Below are positions 17,864 through 26,606 of a stretch of 64,000 bases of DNA, piece by piece. Below the pieces are notes generated by a model that made no database searches, had not been told where the DNA came from, and saw nothing but the letters and a program-made list of their open reading frames with translations. The position numbers and the translations under genes were made by a program. The stretch is taken from assembly GCF_014083865.1 (NCBI RefSeq), contig NZ_JACEFA010000004.1, positions 1 through 64,000 of the forward strand, read 5' to 3'. Position 1 is the stretch's first letter. Each line of letters begins with the position of its first letter. The stretch is from Paraliobacillus salinarum (lineage in GTDB: Bacteria > Bacillota > Bacilli > Bacillales > Amphibacillaceae).

Positions 17864-18760
17864 ATGCTAGAAAGTCAACTAGAAACGATGAAAAACGGAA
17901 ATGGATTTATTGCAGCACTAGATCAAAGTGGTGGCAGTACACCTAAAGCATTAGCGGATTATGGTATCAGTAAAGATAGTTATAGTACAGACGAGGAAAT
18001 GTTTGAGCTTGTACATGAAATGCGTACACGTATCATCACTTCTCCAGCTTTTAATTCAGACCAGATCTTAGGTGCGATTTTATTTGAACAAACAATGGAC
18101 AGCAAGATCGACAATCGCTATACAGCTGATTACTTAGCCAATGTAAAAGGAATTGTTCCTTTTCTAAAAGTGGATAAAGGGTTGGCCGATGAAGAAAATG
18201 GTGTACAAGTTATGAAGCCAATTCCTAACCTTGACGCATTATTAAAGCGAGCAAATGAACGTGGTATTTTTGGTACAAAAATGCGCTCCGTAATTAAAAA
18301 AGCAAATCAGTTAGCGATTAAAGAAGTCGTAGATCAACAATTTGAAATTGGCAAACAGATTATTCATGCTGGTTTGGTACCAATTATTGAGCCTGAAGTA
18401 GATATTCATAGCCCTGAAAAGGAACTAGCTGAAGAGATGTTAAAAACAGAAATATTGAAACATCTAGATAAGCTGTCATCGGAAGAACAGGTAATGTTAA
18501 AACTATCAATCCCTACAAAACCTAATTTATATAAAGAATTAGTGGATCATCCCCAAGTGGTTCGCGTTGTAGCTTTATCAGGCGGCTATTCCCGTGAGGA
18601 AGCAAATAGTAAGCTGAAAGAAAACGATGGAATCATCGCCAGTTTCTCTAGAGCATTGAGTCAGGATTTAAATGCAAATCAAACAGATGAAGCATTTGAT
18701 GAGGAATTAAGAAAAGCAGTGAATTCCATTTATGATGCATCTGTATTCAAAGTTAAATAA
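17864..18760 (+). CDS. Class I fructose-bisphosphate aldolase
   Basis: A 298-residue class I (Schiff-base) FBP aldolase of the bacterial/staphylococcal type. It begins with [30 protein letters not shown]-like residues typical of the family; KMRSVIK and the [11 protein letters not shown] region belong to the active site. The enzyme cleaves or forms fructose-1,6-bisphosphate without metal. The ATG at 17864 is 8 bases after AAAGGAG; the GTG three codons earlier lies inside the ribosome binding site region. It has its own terminator. The organism thus has both aldolase classes in this window. Confidence 0.92.
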   Translation: MLESQLETMKNGNGFIAALDQSGGSTPKALADYGISKDSYSTDEEMFELVHEMRTRIITSPAFNSDQILGAILFEQTMDSKIDNRYTADYLANVKGIVPFLKVDKGLADEENGVQVMKPIPNLDALLKRANERGIFGTKMRSVIKKANQLAIKEVVDQQFEIGKQIIHAGLVPIIEPEVDIHSPEKELAEEMLKTEILKHLDKLSSEEQVMLKLSIPTKPNLYKELVDHPQVVRVVALSGGYSREEANSKLKENDGIIASFSRALSQDLNANQTDEAFDEELRKAVNSIYDASVFKVK

Positions 18761-18772
18761 TTATACTAAAAG

Positions 18773-18804
18773 AGACATTAGTGGGTACATCCACTAATGT
18801 CTTT
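18773..18804 (+). terminator. Terminator after the class I aldolase
   Basis: AGACATTAGTGG, 6-base loop, CCACTAATGTCT, then TTTT; 12-bp perfect stem 12 bases past the stop. Confidence 0.85.
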
Positions 18805-18830
18805 TCTGAATACATTATTTTCACATAGTT

Positions 18831-18874
18831 GACTAAGTGGATTTTTTTAACGTCACACCTTAATCCACTTAGTC
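18831..18874 (-). repeat. 13-bp inverted repeat at the end of the YibF-like gene
   Basis: GACTAAGTGGATT (18831-18843) and its complement (18862-18874), 18 bases apart. The right arm contains the YibF stop codon. There is no T-run after it on the minus strand, so it is either a weak terminator or an mRNA 3'-end stabiliser. Confidence 0.6.
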
Positions 18875-19636
18875 CGCTTGTTTGGGCGTCCTCGTTAACA
18901 CATATGCTGTAATCCATGCGGTTACTGGAATTATTAATGCAACACCGATCCCACCACAAAGAATTGTCATCATTTCAGCACTAAAAATTTTATTATTAAT
19001 AATCTCTCCAAACGTATACTCTAAATCGATATACCGAATGAGTAATGCAAGATATCCACCAAAAAATGCGAAAAATAGTGTATTGGCATTCGTACCTAGA
19101 AGGTCTTTACCAATTCGCATTCCAGCCATAAACAGTTCTCTTCGACTAATTGTAGGATGATGTTTACGAATTTCAAACATTGGTGAACTTACTGCAATAG
19201 CTTCATCTGTTATCGCACCGATCGTACTCATAATAATTACGGATGCAGCAATTTTAACAAAGTCAATTCCAAGGTAATAAGAATAAATCGTTTGCTCTTC
19301 TACCTCTTCTTCTCCAAAGCCATGTATCATGGACTGCTCTGTCACTATAAAAATAAATAATAGCATGAGAGCAGTAGTTAGTAATGTCGAGATAAAAGCT
19401 GTTTTCGTTTTACTATTTACTTCATTAATAAAAAATAAAGTGACACAACTGATCAGTGCACAAGCAACTAAAGTCAGAAGAATTGGATCTGCATTAGGAT
19501 CTGTCATAATTAAAACAGCTACAAGCAACACAAAAAAGTTTACAAATAACGCGATAAAGGAGCGTATCCCTTTTTTACCACCAATAATGGCCATAAGTAG
19601 AAACAATACTCCAGCTAGTACAACTAATGCATTCAT
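18869..19636 (-). CDS. YibE/F-family membrane protein (second subunit)
   Basis: A 255-residue protein with about seven hydrophobic segments, matching the YibE/F family of uncharacterised membrane proteins. Family-like regions are STIGAITDEAIAVSSPMFEI and MRIGKDLLGTNANTLFFAFFGGYLALL, which also occur in the partner gene product. The ATG at 19636 has AGGTGA 5 bases upstream and overlaps the partner's stop in an ATGA, a sign of translational coupling. Probably forms a complex with the upstream product. The physiological role of this family is not established. Confidence 0.82.
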   Translation of the reverse strand: MNALVVLAGVLFLLMAIIGGKKGIRSFIALFVNFFVLLVAVLIMTDPNADPILLTLVACALISCVTLFFINEVNSKTKTAFISTLLTTALMLLFIFIVTEQSMIHGFGEEEVEEQTIYSYYLGIDFVKIAASVIIMSTIGAITDEAIAVSSPMFEIRKHHPTISRRELFMAGMRIGKDLLGTNANTLFFAFFGGYLALLIRYIDLEYTFGEIINNKIFSAEMMTILCGGIGVALIIPVTAWITAYVLTRTPKQAD

Positions 19637-20766
19637 GATTTCACCTGCTTCCAAAGAATAAATAGAATGGTAACGTACAAGCCAATAGGAATCGTAAGCA
19701 CAATCCCTATTCCTCCTGCAAGTGCACGCGTTAATTCTAATGAAAGGTTCATGGAAAGGGTAAATCCTAAGGAAGCATCATTCATTAAATAGAGTAATAA
19801 TGATGGAATAGTTCCACTTACATAGGCAAAAAACAAAATATTTGTCATCGTCCCCATAATATCCTTGCCTATTTCAATTCCGGATTCTCTTAAGTCTTTT
19901 ATAGATATAGCATTATTTTTTTCGTATAAGCTAAACAGCGAAGAGGACATTGATACACCGATATCCATTACAGCACCTAATGCCCCTACTAATATACCTG
20001 CCATAAAGATAGCTTGTGGTGGTCGGCTTAAAAAGGACATCTCTTCGAAACGCAATCCTTGCTCGTTCGTTATATCTAAAACATACATCGTAATAAACAA
20101 CAACATGAATGTCCCTAGCAAGGTCGCAATTATTGCTGCATAGGTTTGCGCTTTAAACCCGCTTACAAATAATAATGATAGGATAGACATGACAATAACG
20201 GCACCGCTCATAATAACTAACAAACTGACATTAGCTGTATCAATATATAAATCAAGTGCATAGGCAATGATTACTGCATTTACGACTAAACTAATCATTG
20301 CGAAAAGCCCTTGCTTTCTCCCTACGGCTAGCAAAACGAAAATAAACAGCCACGCAACAACAAGTAAAGCTTGGTCACGTTTGATATCAGCGATACTTCC
20401 AACTAATTGCCCTGAGCTTGATTCTTCAACAGAGACAAACACCTCATCACCAACCGACAGCTTAGGGTGATATGCTCTTGAGTCAGAATATTCATTTGTT
20501 AACTCTATCTGACTCCCCTTTTCTTCTCCATTTTTTAAAGTCGCATGAATCAATTGTGTATATACGACATCATGGTTTTCTTTACTGTCTGTTACATTCG
20601 CTTGCTCCTCATTTACTATCTCAGAAACCTCAGCAATAGGTTTATGATAAAATGTTGCATTATGATTAACAAAAACCAGTGAAACTAGGCATAAAAGAAA
20701 AAGAATACTTGCCAAAAACCACTGCTTCATTTTCACTTGCAATAAAATCTGTTTCAATTTATTCAA
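19633..20766 (-). CDS. YibE/F-family membrane protein (first subunit)
   Basis: A 377-residue protein with one N-terminal transmembrane helix, an extracytoplasmic domain of about 110 residues (about 35-130) and a C-terminal bundle of roughly seven helices. It carries the family pattern GALGAVMDIGVSMSSSLFSLYE followed by GKDIMGTMTNILFFAYVSG. It starts at TTG, 8 bases after AGGAG. It is the first gene of a two-gene operon with the shorter paralogue, which lacks the extracytoplasmic domain. Function unknown. Confidence 0.84.
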   Translation of the reverse strand: MNKLKQILLQVKMKQWFLASILFLLCLVSLVFVNHNATFYHKPIAEVSEIVNEEQANVTDSKENHDVVYTQLIHATLKNGEEKGSQIELTNEYSDSRAYHPKLSVGDEVFVSVEESSSGQLVGSIADIKRDQALLVVAWLFIFVLLAVGRKQGLFAMISLVVNAVIIAYALDLYIDTANVSLLVIMSGAVIVMSILSLLFVSGFKAQTYAAIIATLLGTFMLLFITMYVLDITNEQGLRFEEMSFLSRPPQAIFMAGILVGALGAVMDIGVSMSSSLFSLYEKNNAISIKDLRESGIEIGKDIMGTMTNILFFAYVSGTIPSLLLYLMNDASLGFTLSMNLSLELTRALAGGIGIVLTIPIGLYVTILFILWKQVKS

Positions 20767-20852
20767 AATAACAACTCCTGCTTGATTTTACTACCAATCA
20801 TCATAAATACAAATAAATGCCTCAGATGATTTATCTATTTTATCACATTAAA

Positions 20853-20896
20853 TGGGACAAAGGGGACTGACCCCTTTGTCACCCCTTTGTCCCATT
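20853..20896. repeat. Palindromic repeat copy 1 (GGGACAAAGGGG type)
   Basis: A copy of the dispersed palindrome: ATGGGACAAAGGGG, 4-base loop, then two consecutive complementary arms (ACCCCTTTGT twice), ending in CCCAT. The additional arm makes this copy longer than most. It lies between the YibE-type gene and the fasciclin gene. Confidence 0.85.
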
Positions 20897-21023
20897 CTTT
20901 ATATAGAAAAAATACGAATAAAATAATTAATTATTAGAATACTACTCTTAAAGAAGACGTGCTTAGCTTAAACCAAGTAGAAGAAAGTATGTCCAGCATA
21001 TCAACAAAAGGAGGATGTATCTA
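20897..21023. other. Short intergenic region before the fasciclin gene
   Basis: About 130 bases holding the fasciclin gene's ribosome binding site (AAAGGAGG). I see no convincing promoter consensus or conserved element beyond repeat copy 1. Confidence 0.35.
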
Positions 21024-21518
21024 ATGTTAAAAAGAAAAATAGCTCTAGCTTTGTTGTTCTTTATCATGACCGTTCCGTTTGCAAGCAGTGTAGGTGCAAT
21101 GGAAAATCCAGAGGAAGAGAAAAATATTGTCGACATAGCAACAGAATCAGGGAATTTCAATACCTTAATTGCCGCTTTAGAAAAAGCCAATTTAGTCGAT
21201 ACCTTAAAGGGAGATGGTCCTTTTACCGTATTTGCCCCAACAGACGCAGCATTCGAAAAATTACTTACTGATTTAGACATTTCAGCTGAAGAACTACTAG
21301 CAAGAAAAGATTTAAAGGAAATTCTACTTTATCATGTCGTACCAGAAAAAATAATGTCCACTGATTTAAAAGATCGAATGAAAATTAAAACATTGGCAGA
21401 AAAAAAATTAAAAATTAAATTAGATCCTGTTCGTGTAAATAAATCAACTGTTGTCAAGCCAGATATTGAAGCATCAAATGGTGTTATCCACGTAATTGAT
21501 AGTGTGTTATTGCCATAA
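21024..21518 (+). CDS. Secreted fasciclin (FAS1) domain protein
   Basis: A 164-residue protein with a Sec signal peptide (basic MLKRK, hydrophobic core to about residue 25) and one FAS1 domain. Both FAS1 signatures are present: TVFAPTDAAFEKL (H1-type) and LLYHVVPEKIM (YH-containing), with the closing NGVIHVIDSVLLP. FAS1 proteins mediate adhesion or matrix contacts. No anchoring motif is visible, so it may be released. The ATG at 21024 is 9 bases from AAAGGAGG; an ATG at 21015 overlaps that site. Confidence 0.9.
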   Translation: MLKRKIALALLFFIMTVPFASSVGAMENPEEEKNIVDIATESGNFNTLIAALEKANLVDTLKGDGPFTVFAPTDAAFEKLLTDLDISAEELLARKDLKEILLYHVVPEKIMSTDLKDRMKIKTLAEKKLKIKLDPVRVNKSTVVKPDIEASNGVIHVIDSVLLP

Positions 21519-21522
21519 TTAG

Positions 21523-21570
21523 AAACTCCCCAATCTTATTGTTCACTTTAGATAGGGGAGTTTTACTTTA
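21523..21570 (+). terminator. Terminator after the fasciclin gene
   Basis: AAACTCCCC and GGGGAGTTT flank an AT-rich loop that contributes a few more pairs (ATCT/AGAT), followed by TACTTT. Confidence 0.72.
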
Positions 21571-21613
21571 TATTCACCAAAAAAGGTTATTTAGTTATCA
21601 ACACAAGAATAGG

Positions 21614-21873
21614 TTAAAGTTTGATCTGATAATCTCTTACCATATCCTTTAATGCTGGTCTTGTATTTCCTTCCCTGCCTACAACAGATGTTGCTGTAAT
21701 TAAAGAGTTAAGCACTGCTTCTTCTGTCGCTTCGTCGATATCCTGCTCATGGATTTGCGATAATGCCAAGCATGCATTTGGTTTGTCATGAGGAACCTTA
21801 TTTGCGGTTGAGAAAGCGGCAAATCGGTTGCAATAATAACAATAACTGAACCTTTATCTTCTTGTGGATATGT
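21614..21873 (-). pseudogene. Remnant of a P1-family (DmpA/S58) peptidase gene
   Basis: On the minus strand two frames read as parts of a P1-family peptidase. One frame gives GSVIVIIATDLPLS, the segment with the family's nucleophile-region motif; the other gives AFSTANKVPHDKPN and continues through EATEEAVLNSLI and VVGREGNTRPAL to a stop at 21614. In intact family members these motifs are separated by several dozen residues, whereas here they meet within about 20 bases and change frame. The sequence is therefore a gene end with an internal deletion; the N-terminal two thirds is missing and a stop precedes it. Family recognition is from memory of the motifs. Confidence 0.7.
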
Positions 21874-22095
21874 ATCTTACATTTTTTCATTCTACTAAAA
21901 AACAATATGTTATTGTGTCAAAGGTGCATTCATGCTATTCTTTTATTATTGTTTGTGAATATTTTAACAAAAAGCCAAGGAAAAAAAAGAACGAAAATGC
22001 CTCCATCAAAAAAGAAGAGTTTATGACATCTTTCGTAAAGAAATTGACTGCACAGCAATTGGTTTTATAATCAATTAGAATAGGGAGGAATACAC
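21874..22095. other. Region between the peptidase remnant and the deacetylase gene
   Basis: An AT-rich stretch of about 220 bases. A 68-codon open frame crosses it but has a poor start context and low-complexity Lys-rich codons; I do not call it a gene. The deacetylase promoter is presumably here. Confidence 0.35.
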
Positions 22096-22839
22096 ATGAC
22101 ATTTACAACTGTGCTATACCATGAAATTAGAAGAGAAGAAGAGTTTAATCCAGACAATCCCTCACACATTGATGTGAAACAAGCGTATGATGATATATTG
22201 CCATCCGCTTTGTTTGTTACGCTTGAACAATTCGAAGAGCAAATGGCTTATTTGAAAGACAACCACTTTCATACGCTATCATTAAGCGAAGTCAAAGATT
22301 ATTACATAAAACAAACACCTATCCCTGAAAAATCAATACTACTTACATTTGATGACTGCTTTCAATCAGTAAAAGAATTTGCTTATCCAGTGTTAAAGAA
22401 GCATGGATTTCATGCTGTTTCGTTTGTGGTAACAGGATGGCTTCATGAAGATGTAAAAATTTTTAATCCAGAAAAATCAGTTTGCCTTTCCAAGCAAGAT
22501 CTAAAAGACATGGAAGATGTATTTGAATATGCCAACCACACAGATGCGTTTCACCAAAGAAAAGATGAGTCTGTCAGCCTTATGATGGAAGCCACAGACG
22601 AGGCATTTGCAGCAGATTTAGCCGTGTGTAACGAATATGTTCCGGTTAAAAATGTATTCGCCTATCCATTCGGGTTATTCACAGACAGAAATGTTGCCCT
22701 TTTAAAACAAAATGGATTTCGTTTAGCATTCACATGTGAAAATGGTAAAAATGATAAACATACAGATCCATTATTATTAAAAAGAAATGTAATACCATAC
22801 TTTTTAACGATAGAACAATTTAAAGCAATTGTTGACTAA
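22096..22839 (+). CDS. NodB-type polysaccharide deacetylase-family protein
   Basis: A 247-residue protein of the polysaccharide deacetylase family. Motif 1 is LLTFDDCFQS, with the catalytic and metal-binding aspartates; a His-containing motif follows at ANHTDAFH; and FAYPFGLF corresponds to the family's RxPY/YPxG region. There is no signal peptide, so it is probably cytoplasmic and unlikely to act on the cell wall. The start is after AGGGAGG. It is 14 bases upstream of a nitrate/sulfonate-type binding protein gene, suggesting work on a small imported molecule. The actual substrate is unknown. Confidence 0.8.
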   Translation: MTFTTVLYHEIRREEEFNPDNPSHIDVKQAYDDILPSALFVTLEQFEEQMAYLKDNHFHTLSLSEVKDYYIKQTPIPEKSILLTFDDCFQSVKEFAYPVLKKHGFHAVSFVVTGWLHEDVKIFNPEKSVCLSKQDLKDMEDVFEYANHTDAFHQRKDESVSLMMEATDEAFAADLAVCNEYVPVKNVFAYPFGLFTDRNVALLKQNGFRLAFTCENGKNDKHTDPLLLKRNVIPYFLTIEQFKAIVD

Positions 22840-22853
22840 GAAGGAGAAATACA

Positions 22854-23810
22854 ATGAAACTAAAATTACTAAGCTACCTATTCCTTGCATCCAGTATTTT
22901 TTTACTAGCAGCTTGTTCAAGCAATGATACAGATGTAGATCAAACGAAAGGGAATGAACCTAGTGGTGAAGCGTTTACCATTGGTACATTACCAGCAGAA
23001 GCGTCACTTCCGATAATTTTGGCGGAAGAGAATGGTTATTTTGAAGAAAATGGTGTCAATGTATCGATTAAAACATTTACCTCACCAAATGATCGAAATG
23101 TTGCGCTACAAGCAAATGAATTAGACGCTGCTATTGGAGATGTTATGACAGCAGCCGCTTTCGTTGATAGAGGAATCAAACTTAAAATTACATCAGATAT
23201 TAATGAAGATTTTAAGATTTTATCGTCACCTGATTCTAACATTATAGATATACAAGAGTTAGATGGAAAGGATGTCTCTCTCGTACCTAATTTTATTCTT
23301 GAATATATAATGGATGAAATTGCTAAGGCAAATGATTTCAATTACAACATTGTTGAAATTCCTTCTTTTTCAGGTAGATCAGAGGCTCTGTTATCTAATC
23401 AAATAGACGGTGTTGTCTTTACTGAACCTCAAGCTGGGATGTTAGTGAAACAAGGCGCACATCTATTAGCAAGTTCAAGCAAAGCAGGTATAAAAGGTGG
23501 AACTATTTTCTTTACAGAAGAAATGGTAAAAAACAACCCGGAAGATATACAAGCTTTTTACACCGCTTATAACAAAGCGATTGATTATATGAATGAAACC
23601 GATGCGAATGAATATGCTGATATTTTATCTAATTATCAATTTCCAGAGGCGATGAGTAACTATATTAATAATAAATCAACGCCTTATACACATGCAGCTA
23701 GTATTGATCAAGATCAATTTGACAGTATCATTACCTGGACAAAAGAAAAAGAACAAATCTCGCAAACCTATCGTTATGATGAGCTAACAGATTTTTCATT
23801 TATCAAATAG
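22854..23810 (+). CDS. NMT1/SsuA-type ABC substrate-binding lipoprotein
   Basis: A 318-residue binding protein with a lipoprotein signal (lipobox LAAC at about residue 21). The mature sequence has the pattern of the nitrate/sulfonate/thiamine-precursor family: FTIGTLPAEASLPIILAEENGYF, then NELDAAIGDVMTAAAF and IDGVVFTEPQAG. It presumably delivers ligand to the permease and ATPase encoded convergently at 23846-25355, because no other partner is near. Ligand unknown; no TPP riboswitch is visible upstream to suggest a thiamine precursor. Confidence 0.85.
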   Translation: MKLKLLSYLFLASSIFLLAACSSNDTDVDQTKGNEPSGEAFTIGTLPAEASLPIILAEENGYFEENGVNVSIKTFTSPNDRNVALQANELDAAIGDVMTAAAFVDRGIKLKITSDINEDFKILSSPDSNIIDIQELDGKDVSLVPNFILEYIMDEIAKANDFNYNIVEIPSFSGRSEALLSNQIDGVVFTEPQAGMLVKQGAHLLASSSKAGIKGGTIFFTEEMVKNNPEDIQAFYTAYNKAIDYMNETDANEYADILSNYQFPEAMSNYINNKSTPYTHAASIDQDQFDSIITWTKEKEQISQTYRYDELTDFSFIK

Positions 23811-23828
23811 AATACATTATTATTGAAA

Positions 23829-23860
23829 AACCTTTTTGATTAAAATCAAAAAGGTTTTTT
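23829..23860. terminator. Bidirectional terminator between convergent halves of an ABC importer
   Basis: AACCTTTTTGAT and its complement around a short loop, with TTTT on the plus side and TTTTTC on the minus side. It contains the permease stop codon. Confidence 0.85.
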
Positions 23861-24601
23861 ATTCCAAGGGGTGGTTTTCGCCTCTAATAAATCAATTGCC
23901 TTAAACATTAAAATACCTAAAAAACTTAAAGCCACGATACCACTAAACATTTCAATATAATCCATTTTGGTCCACGCACTTAGGATATAGTAACCGATCC
24001 CATATGTTGTTGCGTAATTTTCAGCAAAAAATAAAGTTGCTAATGAAATGCCAATACTAATACGTAATCCGGAAAATATATGAGGTGAAATTGCAGGAAT
24101 AATTAAATATCGATATTTACTTAACGTGGAAGAAGCGAAACTATCCATCACAGTAAAATATGACGATGGAATTTGCCTTACTCCATCCCTCACCGACAAA
24201 ATAATCTGAAACACTATAATGAAAATAATTAAGATGACTTTCGATTGATTTCCCAAACCATACAAAAGCATTAGTACAGGTAAAAACGCTACCTTAGGAA
24301 TGGGATAAATATAATAAAGAAACGGTGAAAAAAATTGATTGAATAAATGATTGATTCCGGCGAATATGCCAATCGGCACTCCTATTATTAAAGCAATGCC
24401 AACGGCCACTAATACCCTAGACATGCTAGCTAGCACATGTAACAAAACAGGTAGTTTCATTGTGTATAAATATATTAATGTTTCCATTGGAGCTGGAATC
24501 GTATGTGTATCAATTAGAAAGTAAATTACTTGCCAAGCCAAAAGTGTAGTTAAGAATCCAATAAAAAGTTGATTGTTACTTATTGTGCGTAAATACTTCA
24601 T
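23846..24601 (-). CDS. ABC importer permease (SsuC/TauC type)
   Basis: A 251-residue inner-membrane permease with about six transmembrane segments and the binding-protein-dependent transport signature. GIFAGINHLFNQFF and SPFLYYIYPIPKVAFLPVLMLLYGLG are typical of the nitrate/sulfonate/taurine family, and PAISPHIFSGLRISIG corresponds to the EAA loop that contacts the ATPase. Its start overlaps the ATPase gene end by 26 bases. The cognate binding protein is presumably the one at 22854, which converges on this gene. Confidence 0.87.
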   Translation of the reverse strand: MKYLRTISNNQLFIGFLTTLLAWQVIYFLIDTHTIPAPMETLIYLYTMKLPVLLHVLASMSRVLVAVGIALIIGVPIGIFAGINHLFNQFFSPFLYYIYPIPKVAFLPVLMLLYGLGNQSKVILIIFIIVFQIILSVRDGVRQIPSSYFTVMDSFASSTLSKYRYLIIPAISPHIFSGLRISIGISLATLFFAENYATTYGIGYYILSAWTKMDYIEMFSGIVALSFLGILMFKAIDLLEAKTTPWNKKPF

Positions 24602-25355
24602 CTAGCTCCATCTCCAGGTTTATATGTTTTCTTACATCAATACAGGCTTGATAAAAGGCTAAGGTTTCTCTATTATTTTCAATTCCAAAAAGCGGATTGG
24701 GAATGCGCGTTATTTTTCCGCCCTCACGCATAATTAGAATCACTTCTCCTAAATAGACTGCTTCTTCAATATCATGTGTTACAAAGAGCATGGTTGTTTG
24801 TTGTTTTTTATGTTGCGCTAAAATAAGTGCTTGAATGGATTCTTTTGTCATAGCATCAATTGCCGTTGTCGGTTCATCCATTAAAAGAAAGTCCGGTTCT
24901 GTAATTAGTGTTCTTGCTAAAGCTACTCGTTGCTTTTGCCCACCACTTAGTTCATGTGGATATCTTTCATGACAATCTTCTATTTGCAACTCTTTTAACC
25001 ATTTAAAAACACTTGATTTGAGGGATTCTTTTTGTACAGATGTATGCATTTGTAGCGGCATTTTAATGGAATCAAAAGCTGTTTGCCACGGAAAGAGACC
25101 CAATTCTTGAAATAAAAATCCAGTTTTCACTCTTGGTTTGATCAGTTTTTTGTCATTGATATAAATTGAACCACTATCCGGTGAAATAAAACCAGCTAGT
25201 AATTGTAACAAGGTAGATTTGCCAATACCTGATTGACCAATCAACGCATACGAAACGCCCTTATCAAGCGATAAGCTTAGCTGATTAATGACCGCCCGCT
25301 CCCCAAATCGATAAGAAACATCTGACAGCCGAATAAAAGCATCCTTGTTTTTCAT
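24576..25355 (-). CDS. ABC importer ATPase (SsuB/TauB type)
   Basis: A 259-residue ATP-binding subunit: Walker A GQSGIGKST, Q-loop FLFQELGLFPW, signature HELSGGQKQRVALARTL, Walker B DFLLMDEPTTAID and switch histidine VTHDIEEA. The C-terminal region after residue 210 is longer than in minimal ATPases. The ATG at 25355 has GGAAG nearby; a start at 25388 in the same frame has no ribosome binding site. First gene of the ATPase-permease operon. Confidence 0.9.
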   Translation of the reverse strand: MKNKDAFIRLSDVSYRFGERAVINQLSLSLDKGVSYALIGQSGIGKSTLLQLLAGFISPDSGSIYINDKKLIKPRVKTGFLFQELGLFPWQTAFDSIKMPLQMHTSVQKESLKSSVFKWLKELQIEDCHERYPHELSGGQKQRVALARTLITEPDFLLMDEPTTAIDAMTKESIQALILAQHKKQQTTMLFVTHDIEEAVYLGEVILIMREGGKITRIPNPLFGIENNRETLAFYQACIDVRKHINLEMELDEVFTHNK

Positions 25356-25673
25356 AACGCTTCCGTCCTTTCTGAATAATACTATCATACCATAAGGGAA
25401 ATTGAACCTGCGCCTCCTCTATTTTTATAATACAAGCTATACAAGATTGAATAGATAAACACAATTAGGCCAGGCACGTAAATTAATATGCCTTGCATAA
25501 CATAAAGTAATTTCAATAAGCCCGCGTAATCTATCCAACTAATAATTACCCATTATAAGATTCACTTTTTACGAGAGGTTTATCCCAAAACTAACACTTA
25601 CATTTCTCAAGTATTGATCAGTGTGTTCATACTGGATAAACGGACTCAAAAGTATAGTAGGAGGTTGATTATT
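25356..25673. other. Intergenic region between divergent ABC ATPase and ferritin-like genes
   Basis: About 320 bases of AT-rich sequence that must hold the two divergent promoters. I see no convincing hairpin, consensus promoter or conserved RNA element in it. Confidence 0.4.
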
Positions 25674-26555
25674 TTGTATACCGATCCAAGTGATGAACAA
25701 AGATCGTCTGACTTTAATTTACAAAAAAGCATTCAAAAAGCAATCAATGGTGAGTATAGCGCTATTATTTGTTATAAAAAATTAGCCAATCTCTCCCCTT
25801 TGCAGGATGAAAGAAAGAGAATACTTGATATACGCGAGGATGAAAAACGTCACTTCAACGAATTTAACTCAATTTACAAAAAGATCACTGGAAAACAAGC
25901 AACCTATGAATTTATAGACAATTGTCAAAGTACTTTTAAAGAAGGGGTTATTGCTGCCTTTAAAGATGAACAAGAAACAGTGGATTTCTATTTAAATATT
26001 GCAGATATGACAGAAGATGTAGACATTAAGCAAGCTTTTCAACGAGCAGCAGCGGATGAACAAAAGCATGCAGTATGGTTTCTTTCATTTTTAAACAATA
26101 GCAATCAATCTGATACCAGTAGGCAAAAAGAGGACTATGGAGCAACGGCTGCTCTAACTGCTTCTTCTCTATCTATAGCAGATATGCTCACTTATGCGCT
26201 ACAAGATGAATACTTGGCTCAAGCTCGATATGACAATATACTAGCCAACTTTGGCAATGTTAGAACATTTGCCAGAATCAAAGCGGCAGAATTAAGACAT
26301 ATTGATGCACTTCTTCCGTTGTTTGATCGCTATCAAGTTCCATTTCCAATTGATCAGTCAACATCATTCATTACTACTCCAGAAACGATTAAAGACGCAT
26401 ATGCAGCTGGTGTACAAGGTGAAATTGACAATATTTCTATGTATGACAAATTTTTGACACTTGCAATTCCAGTTGATCTTCAAGTAGTATTCACACAATT
26501 ACGCAATGCCTCTATTAACCATTTAGCAGCATTTGAAAGAGGCCTTACACGATAA
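25674..26555 (+). CDS. Tandem ferritin-like domain protein (rubrerythrin-like + DUF2202-like)
   Basis: About 293 residues with two ferritin-like four-helix domains. The first (about 10-145) has ExxH-type iron ligands in INGEYSAIICYKKL, REDEKRHFNEF, KDEQETVDFY and AADEQKHAVW. The second (about 165-290) has LQDEYLAQARYDNIL, AAELRHIDALLPLFDRY and GEIDNISMYDKF, resembling DUF2202. Iron storage, peroxide defence or a metal-oxidase role is possible. The start is probably TTG at 25674, 9 bases after AGGAGG; the frame opens 60 bases earlier without a ribosome binding site. It ends just before a palindromic repeat. Confidence 0.8.
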   Translation: MYTDPSDEQRSSDFNLQKSIQKAINGEYSAIICYKKLANLSPLQDERKRILDIREDEKRHFNEFNSIYKKITGKQATYEFIDNCQSTFKEGVIAAFKDEQETVDFYLNIADMTEDVDIKQAFQRAAADEQKHAVWFLSFLNNSNQSDTSRQKEDYGATAALTASSLSIADMLTYALQDEYLAQARYDNILANFGNVRTFARIKAAELRHIDALLPLFDRYQVPFPIDQSTSFITTPETIKDAYAAGVQGEIDNISMYDKFLTLAIPVDLQVVFTQLRNASINHLAAFERGLTR

Positions 26556-26557
26556 AA

Positions 26558-26606
26558 ATGGGACATTGGGGTCAGTCCCCAATGTCCCACCCCTCAATAT
26601 CCCATT
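26558..26606. repeat. Palindromic repeat copy 2 (GGGACATTGGGG type)
   Basis: ATGGGACATTGGGG, TCAG, then the complementary arm and an additional degraded arm (ACCCCTCAATATCCCAT). It fills the space between two convergent genes; the phosphoribosyltransferase stop codon is directly adjacent. As a strong hairpin flanked by A and T runs it may act as a terminator. Confidence 0.88.

Noticed and set aside
21864-22070. 68-codon plus-strand open frame
   Set aside because: No ribosome binding site at its start, low-complexity Lys-rich stretch, and overlap with the peptidase remnant. I treat it as non-coding.
21874-22095. TPP riboswitch before the NMT1-type transporter
   Set aside because: No CTGAGA-containing pattern was found, so thiamine-precursor uptake is not supported.
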